Assembly (NCBI RefSeq): GCF_002288925.2
Contig: NW_022098031.1
Location: forward strand, 16,792,376 to 16,856,375
Reading direction: 5' to 3'
Origin: Delphinapterus leucas
Taxonomy: Eukaryota > Chordata > Mammalia > Artiodactyla > Monodontidae
Length of the DNA: 64,000 nucleotides
Shown: in pieces, positions 1-12,009 of the stretch
How positions within the stretch are numbered: the first letter of the stretch is position 1
Layout of the letters: every line of letters begins with the position of its first letter
The notes under the pieces: model-generated
Databases searched by the model: none
The model's input: the letters and a program-made list of their open reading frames with translations, nothing else
What the model was told of the DNA's origin: nothing
Program-made: the position numbers and the translations under genes

Positions 1-2803
1 GTCTTTTTCTTCTCTTGTGTTTCCTGCCTGGAGAAGTTCCTTCAGTATTTGTTGTAAAGCTGGTTTGGTGGTGCTGAATTCTCTTAGCTTTTGCTTGTCT
101 GTAAAGGTTTTAATTTCTCCATGGAATCTGAATGAGATCCTTGCTGGGTAGTCATCTTGGTTGTAGGCTTTTCTCTTTCATCACTTTAAATATGTCCTGC
201 CACTCCCTTCTGGCTCGCAGAGTTTCTGCTGAGAAATCAGCTCTTAACCTTATGGGGATTCCCTTGTATGTTATTTGCTGCTTTTCCCTTGCTGCTTTTA
301 ATATTTTTTTCTTTGTATTAATTTTTGATAGTTCGATTAATATGTGTCTTGGCATTTTTCTCCTTGGATTTACCCTGTATGGGACTGTTTGTGCTTCCTG
401 GACTTGATTGACTATTTCCTTTCCCATATGAGGGAAATTTTCAACTATAATCTCTTCAAAGATTTTCTCAGTCCCTTTATTTTTCTCTTCTCCTTATGGG
501 ACCCTTGTAATTCGAATGGTGGTGCATGTAATGTTGTCCCAGAGGTGTCTGAGACTGGCCTCAATTCTTTTCATTCTTTTTTCTTTATTCTTCTCTGTGG
601 TAATTATTTCCAATATTTTATCTTCCAGGTCACTTATCCGTTCTTCTCCCTCAGTTAGTCTGCTCTTGATTTTTTCTGGAGAATTTTTAATTTCATTCAT
701 TGTGTTGTTCATCTTCCTTTGTTTGCTCTTTAGTTCTCCTAGGTCCTTGTTAAACATTTCTTGTATATTCTCCATTCTGTTTCCAAGATTTTGGATTATC
801 TTTACTATCATTACTCTGAATTCTTTTTCAGGTAGTCTGCCTATTTCCTCTTCATTCGTTTGGTCTGGTGGGTTTTTACTTTGCTCCTTCATCTTCTGCG
901 TATTTCTCTGTCTTCTAATTTTGCTTATAGTTACCATTGTTTTTGGTGTCTTCCCCCAGTGGGTGAGGTTGGTTCAGTGGGTTGTGTAGGCTTCCTGGTG
1001 GAGGGGACTAGTGCCTGTGTTCTGGTGTATGAGGCTGGATCTTGTCTTTTTGGTGGGCAGGACTGTGTCCGGTGGTATGTTTTGGGGTGTCTGTGAACTT
1101 AATATGGTTTTAGGCACCCTCTCTGCTAATGGGTGGGGTTGTGTTCCTGTGTTGCTAGTTGTTTGGCATGCGGTGTCCAGCACTGGAGCTTGCTGGTCGT
1201 TGAATGGTGCTGGGTCTTAGCATTGAGACAGAGATTTCTGAGAGATCTCTTGCCCGTTGATATTACGTGGGGCCAGGAGGTCTCTGGTGGTCCATTGTCC
1301 TGAACTCAGCTCTCCCACCTCAGAGGCCTGACACCCGACCGGAGCACCAAGATCCTGTCAGCCACATAGCTCAGAAGAAAAGGGAGAAAAAATTAGAGAA
1401 GGGGAAGAAATAATATAAAGAAAGTCATTAAAATTAAAATAATATATTATTAAAAATTTTTTAAAGTAATTAAAAAATAGAGAGCAACCAAACCAATAAG
1501 CAAATCCACCAATGATAACAAGTGCTAAAAACTGTACTAAGTAAACATAAAAATCAGAAACTAGTCAGTTGCATACAGCATACCCCAAGTCTACAGTTGC
1601 TCCCAAACTCCATTGCCTAAATTTCACGATGATTCAATGTCTATTAAGGTATTCCACAGATGCAGGGTACACTGAGTTTATTGTGGAGATTTAATCCACT
1701 GCTCCTGCGGCTGCTGGGAGAAATTTCTCTTTGTTTTCTGTTTGCACAGCTCCTGGGTTCAGCTTTGGATTTGACCCCACCTCTGCATTTAGGTCGCCCT
1801 CTGGCGTCTCTTCTTTGCACAGACAGAAGGGGTTAAAGGAGTGGCTTATTAGGGGGCTCTGGCTCACTCAGGCCGGTGGGGGAGGGGTACAGAATGTGGG
1901 GCGAGACTGTGGTGGCAGAGGCCGGTGTGATGCTGCAACAGCCTGAGACGTATCGTGTGTTCTCCCAGGGAAGTGGTCCCTGGATCACGGGACCCTGGCA
2001 GTGGCGGGCTGCACAGGCTCCCAGGAGGGGAGGTGTGGATGGTAACCTGTGCTTGCACACAGGCTTCTTGGTGGCTGCAACAGCAGCCTTAGCATTTCAT
2101 GCCCATCTCTGGTGTCCGCACTGATAGCCGTGGCTCACACCCATCTCTGGAGCTTGTTTAGGCGGTGCTCTGAATCCCCTCTCCTTGCACATCCGGAACA
2201 GTGGTCTCTTGCCTCTTAGGCAGGTCCAGACTTTTTCCCGGACTCCCTCCTGGCTAGCCGTGGCGCACTAGCCCCCTTCAGGCCGTGTTCACACAGCCAA
2301 CCCCAGTTCCCTCCCTTGGATCTGACCTCCGAAGCCCGAGCCTCAGCTCCCAGTCCCCACCTGCCCCAGCGGGTGAGCAGACAACCCTCTCAGGCTGGTG
2401 AATGCTGGTCAGCACCGATCCTCTGTGTTGGAATCTCTCCACTTTGCCCTCTGCACCTCTGTTGCTGTGCTCTCCTCCGTGGCTCTGAAGCTTCTCCCTG
2501 CCCACACTGCCATCTCTGCCAGGCAGGGAGCTTCCTAGTGTGTGGAAACTTTTCCTGCTTCACAGCTCCCTCCAGAGGTGCAGGTCCCATCCCTATACTT
2601 TTGTCTCTGTTTTTTCTTTTTTCTTTTGCCCTACCCAGGTACGTCGGGAGTTTCTTTCCTTTTGAGAAGTCTGAGGTCTTCTGCCAGCATTCAGTAGGTG
2701 TTCTGTAGGAGTTGTTCCACGTGTAGATGTATTTTTGATATATTTTTGGGGAGGAAGGTGATCTACATGTCTTACTCCTCTGCTGTCTTCAAGGTCCTCC
2801 CCT
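1..2803 (-). mobile_element. L1 LINE, 5' half (5'UTR + ORF1), antisense
   Basis: Read on the minus strand, the element starts near 2803 with GGAGGACCTTGAAGACAG and the 'AGGAGTAAGACATGTAG' leader, followed by a 5'UTR of about 1.9 kb and ORF1 from 937. ORF2 would continue beyond the left edge. The 5'UTR includes a GC-rich half (about 1730-2640) and an AT-rich stretch (about 1375-1560). The 5' end looks complete, so this was probably a full-length insertion. It belongs to the cetartiodactyl L1 type by its similarity to the copy at 53947-58845. Confidence 0.9.
28..937 (-). pseudogene. L1 ORF1 (RNA-binding coiled-coil protein), broken
   Basis: ORF1p is the L1 nucleic-acid chaperone (family knowledge). 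The reading frame starts at 937 and shows a long charged coiled-coil segment, then the start of the RRM, and is cut by a TAA at 494-496. The same frame reopens and carries the RRM/C-terminal region (INPRR-like motif, PIRLRADFSAETLRARREW) until 152. The copy at 57.9-58.8 kb shows the causes: a single base change (GAA to TAA) makes the stop, and a 2-bp deletion near 150 shifts the frame before the normal C-terminus. It cannot make intact ORF1p. Confidence 0.88.
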
Positions 2804-5070
2804 TTGGTTAAGTTTAAATCGCTCATCTGCCTATTTTTTTCTGTTCGTCCTATATATTCTTTATTCGTTTTTTAATTCTTTTTTCTTTTCCTGAGTTCTC
2901 TTGGATTGAGTAATTTTTATGATTCTGTTGTATCTGTTGTATCTTATGATTCTGTTGTATCAAAAGTCTTGCTAGCTATAACTTATTTTGTTTTTGCATT
3001 GGATGCTTTAGAGTATATAGTACATATCTTTAACTCAAGGAAACAGTCTACCTTTCAGTGATATTATGATGCTTCATGTATAGTGTAAAAATCTTACAAT
3101 AGTGTACTTCACCTTCTCCTTCCTGCACTCTTTGCTGTTGCTAGCTTACATTTCACCTTTACAGTTGTTAGAAACCTCAGACTACACTGTTACTGGTTGT
3201 TAGAAGACATTGTCTTTTAAATAATTAAATTATCGGAAAAATCTTATATATTTTTTCACATAATACTACATCCTGTACCCTTCATTCCTTTGTATATATT
3301 CATATTTCCATTTGGTACTCTTTTCTTATGTCTAAAGGGCTTCCTTTAACATTTCTTGTAGTGCAGCTCTGCTCATGATGAATTATTTCCGCTATTGTAT
3401 GTCTAAAGATGTCCTTATTTTGCCTTCAGTTTTAAAAGATATTTTTTGCTGGATATAAAATTATTGGTTACAGTTTTTATCTTTCAACCTCGAAAAGATA
3501 TTGCACTACCTCTCACTTGCATTGTTTCCAATGAGAAATCTGCTGTCACTCTCATCTTTGTTCTTTTGGGCCTAACAGGTCTCTTTTCTCTGGCAGCTTT
3601 TATGATTTTCTGTTTATCAGAGTAATATGATTATAATGTTCCTTGATGCAGTTTTCTTCATGTTTCTTTCTTGTACTTAGGCTTTGGTGAACTTTTTGGA
3701 TCCGTGGGTTTAATTTTTAATCAAATTTGGGGGATTTTTACCCATTAGTTCTTCAAATATTTTTTCTATCCCCCAACCTCTCTCCCTTCCTTCAGAAACT
3801 CAAACCGGATGAAAAAAAAATAAATGTAGTTGAAAAATACACAATCTAAAAAAAGAAAATCCAATTATACATATTTTAGGCCCATAGCTCACTGACCCTC
3901 TGCTTATGTTTTATTTTTTTAGTTTTTGTTTCTCTCTGTGTTTTATTTTGGATAATTGCAGTTACTATGTCTTTATGTTTACTAATATTTCCTTCTGCAG
4001 TGTCTAAACCACCATTAATCCTATCCTGTGTATTGTTTCATCTCAGACATTGTAGCGTTCATATTCAGAGTTCCATTTGAGTTGTTTTTATATTTTCCTT
4101 TTCTGTAAATATTTTCAATCATTTTTTTCTCTAACCTCTTGAACATGTGGAACACAAATACAGTAACTGATTTGATGTTTGTCTGCTAATTCTTATTTTT
4201 TTTTAGATTTTTTTTTTTTTGATGTAGACCATTTTTAAAGTCTTTATTGAATTTGTTACAACATTGCATGTGGGATCTTAGCTCCCCAACCAGGAATCGA
4301 ACCTGCACCTCCTGCATTGGAAGGTGAAGTCTTAACCGCTGGACCACCAGGGAAGTCCCATTGTCTGCTAATTCTAACATCTGTGTCAATTATAGATCAG
4401 TTTCAATTGCTTTATTATTTTATTTTCCTTATTATAGGTCATGCTTTCCTGCTTCTTTGCATGCCTGGTAATTTTTGACTGGTTGAAAGTCTTTGTGAAT
4501 TTTACCTTTTTGGCTGCTGGATTTTTTAAAATTAGAAATACTGTTAAACTTCATTTTGGTACACTGTTAAGTTACTTGGAAATAGTGTTATCTTCTCTGG
4601 GTCTTGCTTTTTAAGATTAGTAAGGCAGGACCAGAGCAGCATTTACTCTAGAACTAATTATCCTCTACTACTGAGGCAAGGCCCTTCTGAGTATTCTATT
4701 CAATGCCTCATGAATTATAAGATTTTCCAGTCTGGCTGTTGAAACCAGACACTATTCCCAGTCCTGTGTGATCTCTGGCTACTGTTACTTTTAATCCTTT
4801 TGGGTGTTTCTTTTCCCTGCCTCAAATAGTTTCTTCATAAGCATGTGCTGATCAGTACTTTGCTGAATACTTGCGTTCTCTCTCTGTACAGTGTCTCCTC
4901 TCTGGTAAACCGTTTTGTAAACTCTAGCTGCTGTTTTCCCCCCAGACTCACAACTCTGTCTCCTCAGTTCAGAGTCAGCCAGGTTCCATCTGGGATCTTC
5001 CTCCCTATTTTTTTTTTTAAGTTTAATACCTCATTTTGTATGTGATTCTTATAGAGATTAAACTATTCTC
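2804..5070 (-). mobile_element. Ancient L1M/HAL1-like element, antisense
   Basis: The + strand reads 'AACATTTCTTGTAGTGCAG' near 3350 and 'GAGAAATCTGCTGTCACTC' near 3532, which are diverged equivalents of the younger L1 ORF1 end at 1-240. The stretch around 4900-5010 resembles an old L1M/HAL1 5'UTR. No open frame remains. It is interrupted by the CHR SINE at 4194-4360. An 18-bp direct repeat (2917-2934 and 2944-2961) is a small local duplication. Subfamily is uncertain, and the 5070 border is approximate. Confidence 0.65.
4194..4360 (-). mobile_element. CHR-type tRNA-derived SINE, antisense, with TSD
   Basis: The minus strand begins GGGACTTCCCTGGTGGTCCAG, the tRNA-related head of cetartiodactyl CHR SINEs, and ends in an A-rich tail (poly-T on +). 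A perfect 15-bp target duplication TTGTCTGCTAATTCT lies at 4179-4193 and 4361-4375. At 167 bp it looks internally shortened. It sits inside the ancient L1 and is therefore younger. Confidence 0.92.
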
Positions 5071-5224
5071 ATATTGGGAATTAGTTTCCTTTGGAGAAAA
5101 CATGAAACTTTAATTCTTTAGTCACCTAAATTTTTTTAAAGTAACTTCCAATATACCACAGTTAGTTTAAGGCTTATAACAAGTATCTGGCCATTTGGTG
5201 ATTAAAGCCATTTCAACTGCATAA

Positions 5225-5420
5225 AACTAGAATTTGGAAACTGAAGAGCTGAGTTTCAGTCCTGGCTCTATCACTTATTAATGATGTGGCCTTAAGCAAG
5301 TTGCTAAACCTCTCTGAGCCTCTAAAGTTTCTAAGTGTGAATTTTCCATGCCTACCTGTTATGAAGTTACAAAGTTTATATGAGATAATAGATGTAAGAG
5401 AACAGATTTAGTATGCTATT
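5225..5420 (+). mobile_element. MIR SINE
   Basis: Contains the MIR core order: 'TCAGTCCTGGCTCTATCACTT', 'GCCTTAAGCAAGTTGCTAAA', 'CTCTCTGAGCCTC', then a diverged tail. Confidence 0.8.
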
Positions 5421-5984
5421 CTGGGCTGTTCTTAAAGGTAATTTTTTTTTTTTTTTTTTTGGATACCGGTTGAGGAAAAAGATCTGGTTTAGATGGTAAT
5501 ATAAAGACATACTGAATCATTACAAATTGAGTATGAGCTACTGATACAGAGGTTTATGGATAGAAGTTACCTTTATGCATGCTTTTTATTTCACTGTTAG
5601 AACAGCAAGTTTTGATAATATGGCATATTTATCTTATAACTTAGAAAGTACTTTTAAGAGTAAAATCCTCATAAACAATATAGTTTGCTAAAGCACTTTC
5701 TGTGTTTTATGCTCAATTTTTAATTTCTCACATTTCTAATATCTCCTATTTTTATTGATAATTATTTTATTTTTCCAACATTTCTTACATAGGATTTTGA
5801 GAGGAGCCATGTGTATATATAAATCATTCTTTTTTTTTCTGCCTGTATCAGAGTCAATATTTTGGCATCAGTAAACAATTATAATACAAATTTCTTCATA
5901 TAGTCAAAGTGCAGAGGTATTATACTCCACATCATCACAGAAAGTTCAAGGCATGATTGGCACTTCATGGGCTGCAAAAAGGCA

Positions 5985-6115
5985 TGATGTGCACCTGGCT
6001 TCCAGAACTGTGAGAAATCCTGGCTTCCAGAACTGTGAGAAATCAATGTTTGTTGTTTAAGACACCCAGCCTATTGTATTGGTGTTATAGAAGCTGGAAC
6101 TGACTAAGTCGCCTA
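5985..6115 (+). mobile_element. ERVL-MaLR (MLT1/MST-type) LTR 3' fragment with internal 25-bp duplication
   Basis: CTTCCAGAACTGTGAGAAAT, then TTGTTGTTTAAGACACCCAG and a 'GAACTGACTAAG' end, match the 3' end of MaLR LTRs. The unit CCTGGCTTCCAGAACTGTGAGAAAT-type 25-mer occurs twice head to tail (5994-6018 and 6019-6043) without mismatch. Confidence 0.8.
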
Positions 6116-6647
6116 GGTCTCCTACTCACCATCCTTCCTTTCCCCTCTTCGCTTTCCTTTGTTTCTGTTAGGGAGGACTTATTTCCAAACTCTTCAAAAG
6201 AATTAGATTATGACCTTTCCTTCTCTCCTATTTTCCTTCCCTTTTCCAGAAAAGGCCTGTCTCACAAGAGAAAGCATGACCACCCAAATAAACCTTGGGA
6301 TGACAAAAGTATACTGCTTTCATAAAGTGGCCGTGCTGCTTTTATGTCTCTGACTTCCAGTTAATCTTCTGCTTATGCATGATCTAAAGTTTGTCTTAGG
6401 TTACTTAAGTAAAAACACCACTAGAGTCATCTCCTCTGACTAAATGAACTACTAGTAAATGCCTTGAAATGAAACATTCAGCTACATCAATATTGAAAGG
6501 ACATACTTCTATTCCTTCTTAATGACATTGAATTTGCTTTAAAATTGTAAATATAGGGTGCTGAATTCTTGGGTTTTTAGTGGGGTCTTGTTGATGATTT
6601 TGTCTTGGGACCTAAGAATCCAAATGAATTAAATTTGAAATAATTTA

Positions 6648-6717
6648 GTACAGCAGAAACCAACACAATGTTATACAGCAACTATACTCCAATAAAAATT
6701 CATAAAAAAAGGAAGTA
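6648..6717 (+). mobile_element. Very short 5'-truncated L1 3' end with TSD
   Basis: Seventy bases of the cetartiodactyl L1 tail (ACTATACTCCAATAAAAATT then A-rich). Flanking direct repeats AAATAATTTA at 6638-6647 and 6718-6727 mark it as an independent retrotransposition rather than a remnant. Confidence 0.75.
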
Positions 6718-6889
6718 AAATAATTTAAAATACTAATCACCTATTGCTTTACTAGTTTAAAAAGCAGATCCCCTTGTCCACTTCCCTTTCTGAAGTAATT
6801 TTCTATTAATGTAGTAAGTTATGTCAGGTCTGGGATAGGAAGTGAAGAATACTTTGTTAGCTTCCGGTCTGACATAGCCTTAGTGTTCA

Positions 6890-7015
6890 TTAATCTCAAT
6901 TCAATAAATGTTTATTGAATACCTACTCTGTGCCAAACTCAAGAAATCCCTGTCTTAGGTGAGGAAGCCAATTCTTACAATAGAGTATGATAACTAAGTA
7001 CACTGGTGGGGCAAG
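6890..7015 (-). mobile_element. L2 LINE 3' end, antisense
   Basis: 'TTCAATAAATGTTTATTGAATACCTACTCTGTGCCAAAC' (in pieces) is the reverse of the typical L2 3' terminus. The remainder is strongly diverged. Confidence 0.55.
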
Positions 7016-8263
7016 AGAGGAGCTGTAACAAGCTCTTCAGTTTATTACCAGAAATAAGACTTGATTCTGTCATGTGTGATTAGACATATGAAATCAAAGC
7101 CTATTCACATGAACCTGTCTTAAACAAAATAGGGAGGCGTTATTCAACAATTCCATGTAAAATGAATATTAATTTCTGTATTCATTACAATATCCCTTAA
7201 TAGCTTTTTTTTCATATTTCTGATTGATCTTCTGTGGGCTCCAAACACTGCAGCTTCCTTGCCTGGGGCTGTCTGTCAGGTAGTTAATAATCTGTAAGCA
7301 GTGTTTTATGTAAGTAGTTTTCAAACAACTTATCGACCCTTTGATGTACAGTATGTTGAGAACTGAATATGTAAAGTATTTTAGCATAAATTCTCCACAA
7401 TTAAATATTTTCCTCAAGCTTTAAGATTAAATTCTAGAACCTCCTGGAAAAAAATTATAAATGTCAGCTGTGCTTTTCATTATCAGGAAATAAAAGAGAT
7501 CTTTCAAATGTTCCTAGGGGAAACAGGTTTCAAATCTTTGCTAAATACCTTAAACAAACAGGAAATAAATATATTTGCTTCACCTAAGCTCATAAATACT
7601 GCATTACGTATGATGTCAACTTTAGTAAAAACCTCTTCAAATAGTCCCTGAATTAAGAGGAGCTTGAAACCTGATTAAATAACGAAAGGATAGGGAAAAT
7701 CTTTGCAAGTTTAATTTTTTAGGCCTAGAATTGAACCTTGTACCTTTGGGCTCAAATATTTCCATGGGAATATAGACTTTTTTAGTAGTCATTTATACCA
7801 CCGTATATAACACACGACTCCTCCTGGCCCAAACCCCACTGTTTCCTAAGGGAGATCCCCCAGTTCAGGAGGTAAAAGAACAAAATTCAAACATGTAGAA
7901 GAGTTTTGTGAGCTTTATTGGTTGGTGAGTGACATGAAATCTCATAAACTTCCATTTTCACTTCTTTTATTGGCAACTGTCCCTACGCGAAAGTAAAATT
8001 GCTGCTCTTCTTGATTTTTAATTGTAGTTATTATTATTTTAGCTCAATTATTTTGTTGGTTAGAGATTTTTAGTAAAATTTTTTGTAGTAATATATAATT
8101 GTGTTACACTATTTTTTCTATAAGATTCATTAATGACTTTAAGATATATATATTTATGGCTTGTTTCTAACGTTTTTACACTGAGGGCTTTTTTTTTCCA
8201 GCATAGCATTGTCTGTCATGGAAGGGGATTGGTAATTTTTGCTTTGCCTGAGGCTGTGGTGTG

Positions 8264-8266
<3 letters not shown>
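7016..8266. other. Intronic sequence without recognised gene
   Basis: AT-rich sequence with no repeat that I can name and no exon-like open frame with splice sites. Confidence 0.5.

Positions 8267-8310
<44 letters not shown>
8267..8310. repeat. (AC)22 microsatellite
   Basis: Twenty-two uninterrupted AC units, the longest pure dinucleotide run in the window. Confidence 0.97.
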
Positions 8311-8313
<3 letters not shown>

Positions 8314-8934
8314 TTTGATTCATGCCATAGAAAGAAGAGTAGTAAAACCATGTCAGATTTCAAGTACAGTGATATTCTAAAATCTAAGCTACTTTATAAG
8401 TCAGAAGTGTTTAAGGAAACAAACCCTGAACATCTTCATTAATCAAGCCCAGTGTGGCTGCCTGTGTTTGCAGCTGCACGACACAAATACCTCAGCCCCC
8501 AACTTCTTTTTATCCAAGCCCAGTTGGAAGTAGATGAGGCAGATTCTAGGCTAAGCTGTAGGTCTTGTGAAATTTGTCTTTCCTCTCCTTTTCCTGACTT
8601 TCCCCTCCTGCACATTCCCACTCTTTGTCCTTTTATTCCTCTCACGCTTCCTGCACCCATTTATACCCGTTGATTGACACTTACACCACTCCTGAAATGC
8701 CTTCACACTGAAGCGATACCTCAGCCAGATGTTTATCTCTGATTGTAGGAGAGGCTTATTCCTTGTTAGGAAAACCTTGTTTCCTCTGCAAGCTGGTGAA
8801 GAGATTGTTTTTGGAGAGTGAGGTAGGAGGAGGCCCTTGGGAGCTTCTGAAATCACAGTTGTCCTAGTCACGCACATTTGGTTTAGACCTTATGATGTTT
8901 TCAGTATCCAAGCAGATGCTGTACGGTAAGCCCC

Positions 8935-9435
8935 TGTAAAAGAAAAAAATTGTGCTGGACCCTTGTTAAAAATGGCAAGGAGAACTTTATTCAAGACTAT
9001 TGCCAAGGGAAGAGAGATGGAACTCCACTGAAATAAAAGGCAGGAGGATTTTTAAACACTGCGGGCGGCGGGGGAGGAGGATGAGTTGGAGGACAAGTAC
9101 TGGAGGACCTTGAGGGGAGGCTGGTCAGTGCGATTATCTGTGTTCATCCGCATCTGCTAATTGGTGCAAATCAGAGTTAGGCTCCCACTCTCCCACAGAG
9201 ACTGGGACACAGGCTCTATCTCCCCTGATGATTGTGTTTCAAAGCGATGGCTTCTTTGAGGTCCTTGAGAAAAACATCCCTGGGTTGTAAAACTGGCAGG
9301 AGACTGGAAGAAGATTCACACCTGAAAGGGGCAGAAGAATTTTCAATTGCAAATTTGCTACAGTAAATGCTATAAGAAAAGGAAAATCAGGGAACTATAG
9401 TGTGGGGAGAAAAAACCCCAAAAAACCTGTCTCAA
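8935..9435 (-). mobile_element. Candidate solitary ERV LTR, antisense
   Basis: On the minus strand the segment would begin TGAGACAGG and end TTTACA, the TG...CA form of an LTR. It carries AATAAA at 8991-8986, followed by TTCTCCTTGCC about 50 bases before the putative end, as in an R-U5 region. The central part (9050-9230) is more GC-rich than its surroundings. I see no clear target duplication and cannot name the family; it may instead be ordinary intron. Confidence 0.4.
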
Positions 9436-10602
9436 GTTTAGTCAAGCTGAGAAACTGACCCCTTCTTGTCATCCGCTTTCCACGTTCTTTCCCTTTCTAA
9501 CCCCACCTCTAAGCTCTCCAGTTGTTAAAAAACATTATCAAGGTTTCTGGTTCTCACTGAAATTGATTGAAGTTGATCTCATGTCCCGGCATTATTGGTT
9601 TCTTCCGTTTGCGACCCTTGTCCTGCCCTAACACAGGCATACCTCTTGGCATTTATCCTCTCTCTCAGTAGGTTGCCTGCCCTCTCTTTTGATTTTAATC
9701 TGAGCTCTGCCGTTTCTTCCATATACCCTGTCCCTGAATCACCTACACTATGTTCTGGGATGTTTGACATTGTTTTCAGAATGGGCATTTAATGACTTTC
9801 ATGTTGTGACCGTCCTTATTTGGACAGATATCCTCAGACACACCCGGAACACAGAATTATTTACACCTCTGGCTGTAAAGTTTTGCCTAAAATCATTATC
9901 GTTTGGGCTGCATTCTCTTCATTAATAGAGATGTTCTCATACTGAGTATTAATATTTATAGTAACAAAACAAAGGAAAAGAGCAGATTGGATAGAAAGAC
10001 ACCATGGATGCAGCAGCTTTGCTTTCTGACAGTGAGAGGAAACCACGTGATTGCACCTGGGCAAACCTCCAGCCCAGCACAGGCTTTTCAAAGAAAACAT
10101 GGCTGATGCTTTGGAGTGAAAAACCTCCATCCTCATGTAGGAAAGCATGTTTCCTACCAACTGATTTTAGTCTCCTCTAGAATTTTAGTCTCCCATAATC
10201 CCCACCATGAGAGTTCACAGGACATAATGATCCAAAGCAGCACATTTTCAAAAGCCTGGGTAGTTAGCCCAGAATAAGACCATTGTTAGCAAGGGCAGGC
10301 TTTAGCAGAACAGTTCAGGGTGAGCATTGGCTGTGATTATATGTTCCAGTTTGCACCCAGACAGCTCCATTTAATACCTATTATTCCAGCATAATCATTA
10401 ATAGCAAACCCCTTTACTCTCAAATGGGTCCTGATTTGGATAATAAATTATATGGTCACTTGAACTTTGTCACTCCAAGTACTGATTCCTTCTGAGGGTC
10501 CTCTACACCTGTACCCGTGTGTAGTAAAAGTACTCCTCATTCTACTTGCTTTCAGATGTGCAATTATTGGATTAACTTTTCTCATATTCACTCTCTCTCT
10601 TT

Positions 10603-10604
<2 letters not shown>
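9436..10604. other. Intronic sequence without recognised gene
   Basis: No named repeat, and no open frame bounded by plausible splice signals. Confidence 0.5.

Positions 10605-10634
<30 letters not shown>
10605..10634. repeat. (CA)15 microsatellite
   Basis: Fifteen CA units preceded by an imperfect CT run (10590-10604), followed by an interrupted CA/TA tail. Confidence 0.95.
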
Positions 10635-10639
<5 letters not shown>

Positions 10640-10892
10640 ATGCACAGACATGCATACCACTACCTCCAAAGAAAAAAATGTACTTCTTAGGCTGACTACC
10701 TTTTAAGCATAATTTAAGAAGAAAAATGTTTTCTTAAATACAACATCATATGCAAAGATACTTGCCCATAGTGAACGCAGAGCTTTGTATTATTGATATG
10801 ACGCCAAGCACAGTTCCTTCTCCAACTGGGCTCATTGCTTTGTGTCTTCAAAAAGCAGAGATGTGGTGGTGACCTTTTATCTACAGAAAGAG

Positions 10893-10954
10893 TTGAAAAT
10901 TATTTTAAAGCAAGTTTGAAGCCAAAGGTTTGAAAATTATTTTAAAGCAAGTTT
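10893..10954 (+). repeat. 25-bp direct repeat pair
   Basis: TTGAAAATTATTTTAAAGCA plus AGTTT occurs at 10893-10917 and again, without mismatch, at 10930-10954, separated by 12 bases. This is a recent-looking tandem segmental duplication of 37 bp. Confidence 0.9.
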
Positions 10955-11264
10955 CCTCTTCCTTCTGTCTTTGTAAGCAAAGGGTAACTGGTAAAATGAT
11001 TTATTTTCTTTGGTCTTAAGCAAATTCCCAGAAGCAAGTAAGGGGGTGGTTACTCATGGAGGAGGGTTAGTCATCTAGTTACAAGTGGACATTGGTATTC
11101 ACATTTCTCAAAAGCTGAAATTGAATCTCAGAGCAATTACATAATTCATTGAAGACATAGCTAATAAGCAAGAGGGCCAGGGCTGATCTGATTTCATAGC
11201 CTGTATCCTGAATCAGTCCCCTGTGCTGCCTTCCAGCTATGTCATAATTTGCTGAAAGTTTGGC

Positions 11265-11345
11265 TTCTCCACCAAGGCAGAGACTTTGGCCTCCCTGTGT
11301 TTAGCATACCACGGGCATTTAGTACATATTAAATGAACAAATTAT
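11265..11345 (+). mobile_element. L2 LINE 3' end fragment
   Basis: 'AGGCAGAGACTTTGGCCTCC' and 'GGGCATTTAGTACATATTAA' follow the L2 terminus pattern (gain of size, date of last use, 'AATAAATG' end). Confidence 0.5.
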
Positions 11346-11689
11346 TGAAGTCATGCATGAGAGGCAGAGGGAATAAGAATGACAGCCAGAGTGGGTGGGG
11401 GGGCACAGGGTTGGACCTAAAAGGTCAAGGATGGTGGCAAGTGTCTGTCAGTAAATGTTCACAAGACGTCATGAGGACTCTAAGAGTCCCAGGTGAGAAG
11501 CAAATTTAGCATGGGGTGGTGGGGGTCAAATGATATAATGAATAAGGTTCAAGAGTGAGGGTTTGGTGGCAGAACAGTTTGACAGTTTTTCTGAGCAGCT
11601 TTCTTGCCCCTTAGGCTAGAGAGACAATTCAGGATTAAGGCGTGGGCTTTGAATTCACTGAAGCCTCAGGTTGAGCCCTTTAAAAAAAA

Positions 11690-11890
11690 CCAAAAGTATA
11701 GAGGTAACCGCTTTACATTCAGTATCCCATTTCATTCTCACAATGGTTTTTTGAGGTAGATAGTTTGATTCCTATTTTATGACCAAGCCCCCTGAGACTT
11801 TGGAGTGAAGTCACTTGAACGAGGTCATGCACAATAGGTCAGCTTTCCAATCCGGGTGTGTCTGACCCTAGAGAATGGGCTCTCAGCTGT
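11690..11890 (-). mobile_element. MIR SINE, antisense
   Basis: The TTCATTCTCACAATGG, 'TATTTTATGACCAAG' and 'GTCATGCACAATAGGTCAG' order is the reverse of MIR, clearly diverged. Confidence 0.6.
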
Positions 11891-12009
11891 CCTTCTCCTC
11901 AGAAGGGCTTCATGAGAATGCTGATGCCACTGAGGTAAGAACAAACCACCAACCGCATCTCACTCCCCATCAGTGACACTACCTCCTACTTCACCAGAGG
12001 TGTTAAGCA

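Noticed and set aside
516..989. 157-codon + strand hydrophobic frame, membrane-protein-like
   Set aside because: It is the complement of the L1 ORF1 coiled coil; A-rich coding sequence reads as Phe/Leu/Ser-rich on the other strand.
8133..8442. Frames with His-Thr or Cys-Val repeats
   Set aside because: Translations of the (AC)22 microsatellite.
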